DNA of 5,186 bases from Candidatus Falkowiibacteriota bacterium (GTDB lineage: Bacteria; Patescibacteriota; Patescibacteriia; Patescibacteriales; UBA12075), in NCBI GenBank assembly GCA_030600505.1, contig JAUVLY010000064.1, forward strand, positions 1 to 5,186. The letters are read 5' to 3'. Below, one piece after another: positions 3,783 to 5,186 of the stretch (positions within the stretch are counted from its first letter, which is position 1; the number at the start of each line of letters is the position of its first letter). The notes below the pieces were generated by a model, which was not told where the DNA came from, made no database searches, and saw only the letters and a list, made by a program, of their open reading frames with translations. The position numbers and the translations under genes are program-made.

Positions 3783-5186
3783 ATGGCCTTGGACAGAGAA
3801 TTGACAGACGTACTGTCAGAATCAAAAAAATTCTACAAACCATCGGCAAAGCTTAAAAAAAATGCCAACGTGCCGGAATATGAAAAAACGCTTAAACAAG
3901 CGGCTAAAAATCCGCTTAAATTTTGGGAAGAAGCAGCTCACGATTTGCATTGGTTTAAAGAGTGGGACAAAACCTTTGATGACAAGAAAAAGCCGTTTTA
4001 TAAATGGTTTGTTAATGGCAAAATTAATCTCGCCTATAACGCTCTGGACAGGCATATGGGCACACCGGTAGAAAAGAAACTGGCCATAATATTTGAGGAC
4101 GAAACCGGCGTAGAGCGAAAATTTACCTACAAACAGCTTTATCATGAGGTCAATAAGCTGGTTAACGCGCTTAGGGGCTTAGGCGTGAGAAAAGGGGATA
4201 GGATTGCGATATATATGCCGAACATCCCGGAAATCGCCATGGCCATGTTGGCCTGTGCCAAAATTGGCGCCATGCATTCGGTGGTTTATGCCGGTTTTAG
4301 CTCTAAGGCGCTGGCTGACCGGATCAATGACGCTAAAGCCAAGGTACTATTTACCGCTGACGGCAGTTTTCGCCGCGACAAAGTGATAGACCTCAAGTCA
4401 ATTGTGGACGCCGCCTTAAAGGAAACCAAAACGATCAAAAAAGTAATTGTTACCAAAAATAATAAGCAAAAAATTAAATTTAATAAACGCCGTGATATCT
4501 GGTACAAGGATTTTGTTAAAGGCATGTCTACTGAGGCAAAATGCGCGAAAATGGACGCGGAAGATCCGGCCTTTGTACTCTACACTTCGGGCACGACCAG
4601 CAAACCTAAGGGCGTGATTCATGTCCATGGCGGCTACGCAACCGGCGTACTGCGCACTATTAAATGGGTTTTTGACCTTAAAGGTGATGAGGTCTTTTGG
4701 TGCACAGCTGATCCGGGCTGGATCACCGGCCATTCATATATTATATACGGTCCGCTTTTGGCCGGCGTGACCACTCTCCAGTACGAAGGTATGCCGGATA
4801 TTCCTAAGCCGGACCGGATCTGGAAAGTAATTGAAAAGTATAAAGTGAATGTGCTCTACACCGCCCCAACCTTGATTCGGGCAATGATGAAATATGGAGC
4901 CAGTTGGCCAAAAAAGCACAAAATGCCCAGTTTGAAAATTCTCGGCTCAGTCGGCGAACCAATTAATCCGGAAGCCTGGAAATGGTATTATACTCACGTG
5001 GGTAAGCGCCGCTGCCCGATAATGGATACCTGGTGGCAGACTGAGACCGGTATGAATATGATCACCCCCTTGCCTAGCGCACCGCTCAAAGCCGGCTCGG
5101 CTTGCAAGCCTTTTCCCGGCATTATCGCTGATGTGGTGGACAAAAAAGGCAAGAGCGTACCGGTTGGCAAAGGCGGTTATTTGATA
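3783..5186 (+). CDS. acs: Acetyl-CoA synthetase (AMP-forming), N-terminal 468 residues, 3' end outside window
   Basis: The enzyme activates acetate with ATP and CoA to acetyl-CoA, AMP and pyrophosphate through an acetyl-adenylate, in the cytosol. Visible: the N-terminal acetyl-CoA-synthetase region (about 15-90; FYKP, NPLKFWEE), the CoA-contact region VVYAGFSSKALADRI (167-181), the phosphate-binding loop YTSGTTSKPKG (267-277), DPGWITGHSY (310-319), GSVGEPIN (388-395) and DTWWQTETG (415-423). I314, T315, V390 and W418 match the acetyl-pocket residues V310, T311, V386 and W414 of Salmonella Acs at a constant +4 offset; the bulky Trp restricts the substrate to acetate or propionate. One oddity is Ser273 in the P-loop, where Gly is usual. 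The family is about 650 residues, so the C-terminal domain with the catalytic and acetylatable lysine is missing only because the window ends. ATG 3783 is the first Met, its N-terminus aligns with the family, and no Shine-Dalgarno precedes it. It follows the ligase/GNAT gene in the same direction. Confidence 0.96.
   Translation, partial: MALDRELTDVLSESKKFYKPSAKLKKNANVPEYEKTLKQAAKNPLKFWEEAAHDLHWFKEWDKTFDDKKKPFYKWFVNGKINLAYNALDRHMGTPVEKKLAIIFEDETGVERKFTYKQLYHEVNKLVNALRGLGVRKGDRIAIYMPNIPEIAMAMLACAKIGAMHSVVYAGFSSKALADRINDAKAKVLFTADGSFRRDKVIDLKSIVDAALKETKTIKKVIVTKNNKQKIKFNKRRDIWYKDFVKGMSTEAKCAKMDAEDPAFVLYTSGTTSKPKGVIHVHGGYATGVLRTIKWVFDLKGDEVFWCTADPGWITGHSYIIYGPLLAGVTTLQYEGMPDIPKPDRIWKVIEKYKVNVLYTAPTLIRAMMKYGASWPKKHKMPSLKILGSVGEPINPEAWKWYYTHVGKRRCPIMDTWWQTETGMNMITPLPSAPLKAGSACKPFPGIIADVVDKKGKSVPVGKGGYLI

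Noticed and set aside
3822..4919. Several frames of 60-107 residues on both strands between 3822 and 4919
   Set aside because: All overlap the Acs reading frame, which has continuous family motifs from 3783 to the window edge.
1..5186. CRISPR array, transposase, toxin-antitoxin or defence system
   Set aside because: There are no regularly spaced repeats of 23 bases or more and no such protein families. The only exact long repeat is the 25-bp tRNA fragment pair.

Overview
The window reads as a moderately AT-rich bacterial chromosome segment. It carries the tail of one gene, a tRNA gene on the opposite strand, a long non-coding stretch rich in hairpins, and two large co-oriented genes of acetyl-CoA/acetate metabolism. 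The organism is most likely a member of the Candidate Phyla Radiation (Patescibacteria, Parcubacteria-like). This is inference from four things: both large genes start without a Shine-Dalgarno motif, the tRNA gene does not encode its CCA end, a perfect CCTGCCTGCCGGCAGGCAGG palindrome of a type I associate with these genomes lies in a spacer, and the key metabolic gene is an ADP-forming acetate-CoA ligase. TAG and TAA are the visible stops, and the two large frames contain no in-frame TGA.

Layout. Positions 1-232 (+) hold the C-terminal end of a protein resembling the tau/gamma subunit of DNA polymerase III (DnaX), closed by a strong hairpin (251-278). Positions 280-304 hold a 25-bp copy of the 3' end of the tRNA that follows. 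A complete tRNA-Gln(CTG) gene lies at 444-514 (-), with a textbook promoter (531-559) and an immediately adjacent terminator (406-442). From 515 to 970 no protein gene can be supported. This stretch holds a hairpin terminator (584-613), a promoter-like site (617-645), a series of hairpins that could form a roughly 220-nt RNA ending in a terminator-like hairpin (839-873), a second promoter-like site (884-913), and a 20-bp palindrome flanked by 10-bp direct repeats (914-969).

Positions 971-3643 (+) encode an 890-residue fusion: CoA-binding, succinyl-CoA-ligase-like and ATP-grasp domains of ADP-forming acetate-CoA ligase, followed by a GNAT acetyltransferase domain. The architecture and length match the protein acetyltransferase Pat/PatZ, but the catalytic histidine of the ligase is kept (SHTGS, H252). 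A spacer (3644-3782) follows, with an extended -10 promoter and a large GC-rich hairpin. From 3783 to the window edge lies the first 468 residues of AMP-forming acetyl-CoA synthetase (Acs).

How the genes fit together. The ligase can make ATP from acetyl-CoA while releasing acetate, whereas Acs spends ATP to activate acetate. In enteric bacteria a Pat-type GNAT acetylates and switches off Acs. The side-by-side placement of a Pat-shaped but apparently ligase-competent enzyme and Acs suggests one local module that sets the direction of acetate flux. The C-terminal domain of Acs, which would carry the acetylated lysine, lies outside the window, so that link cannot be tested here.
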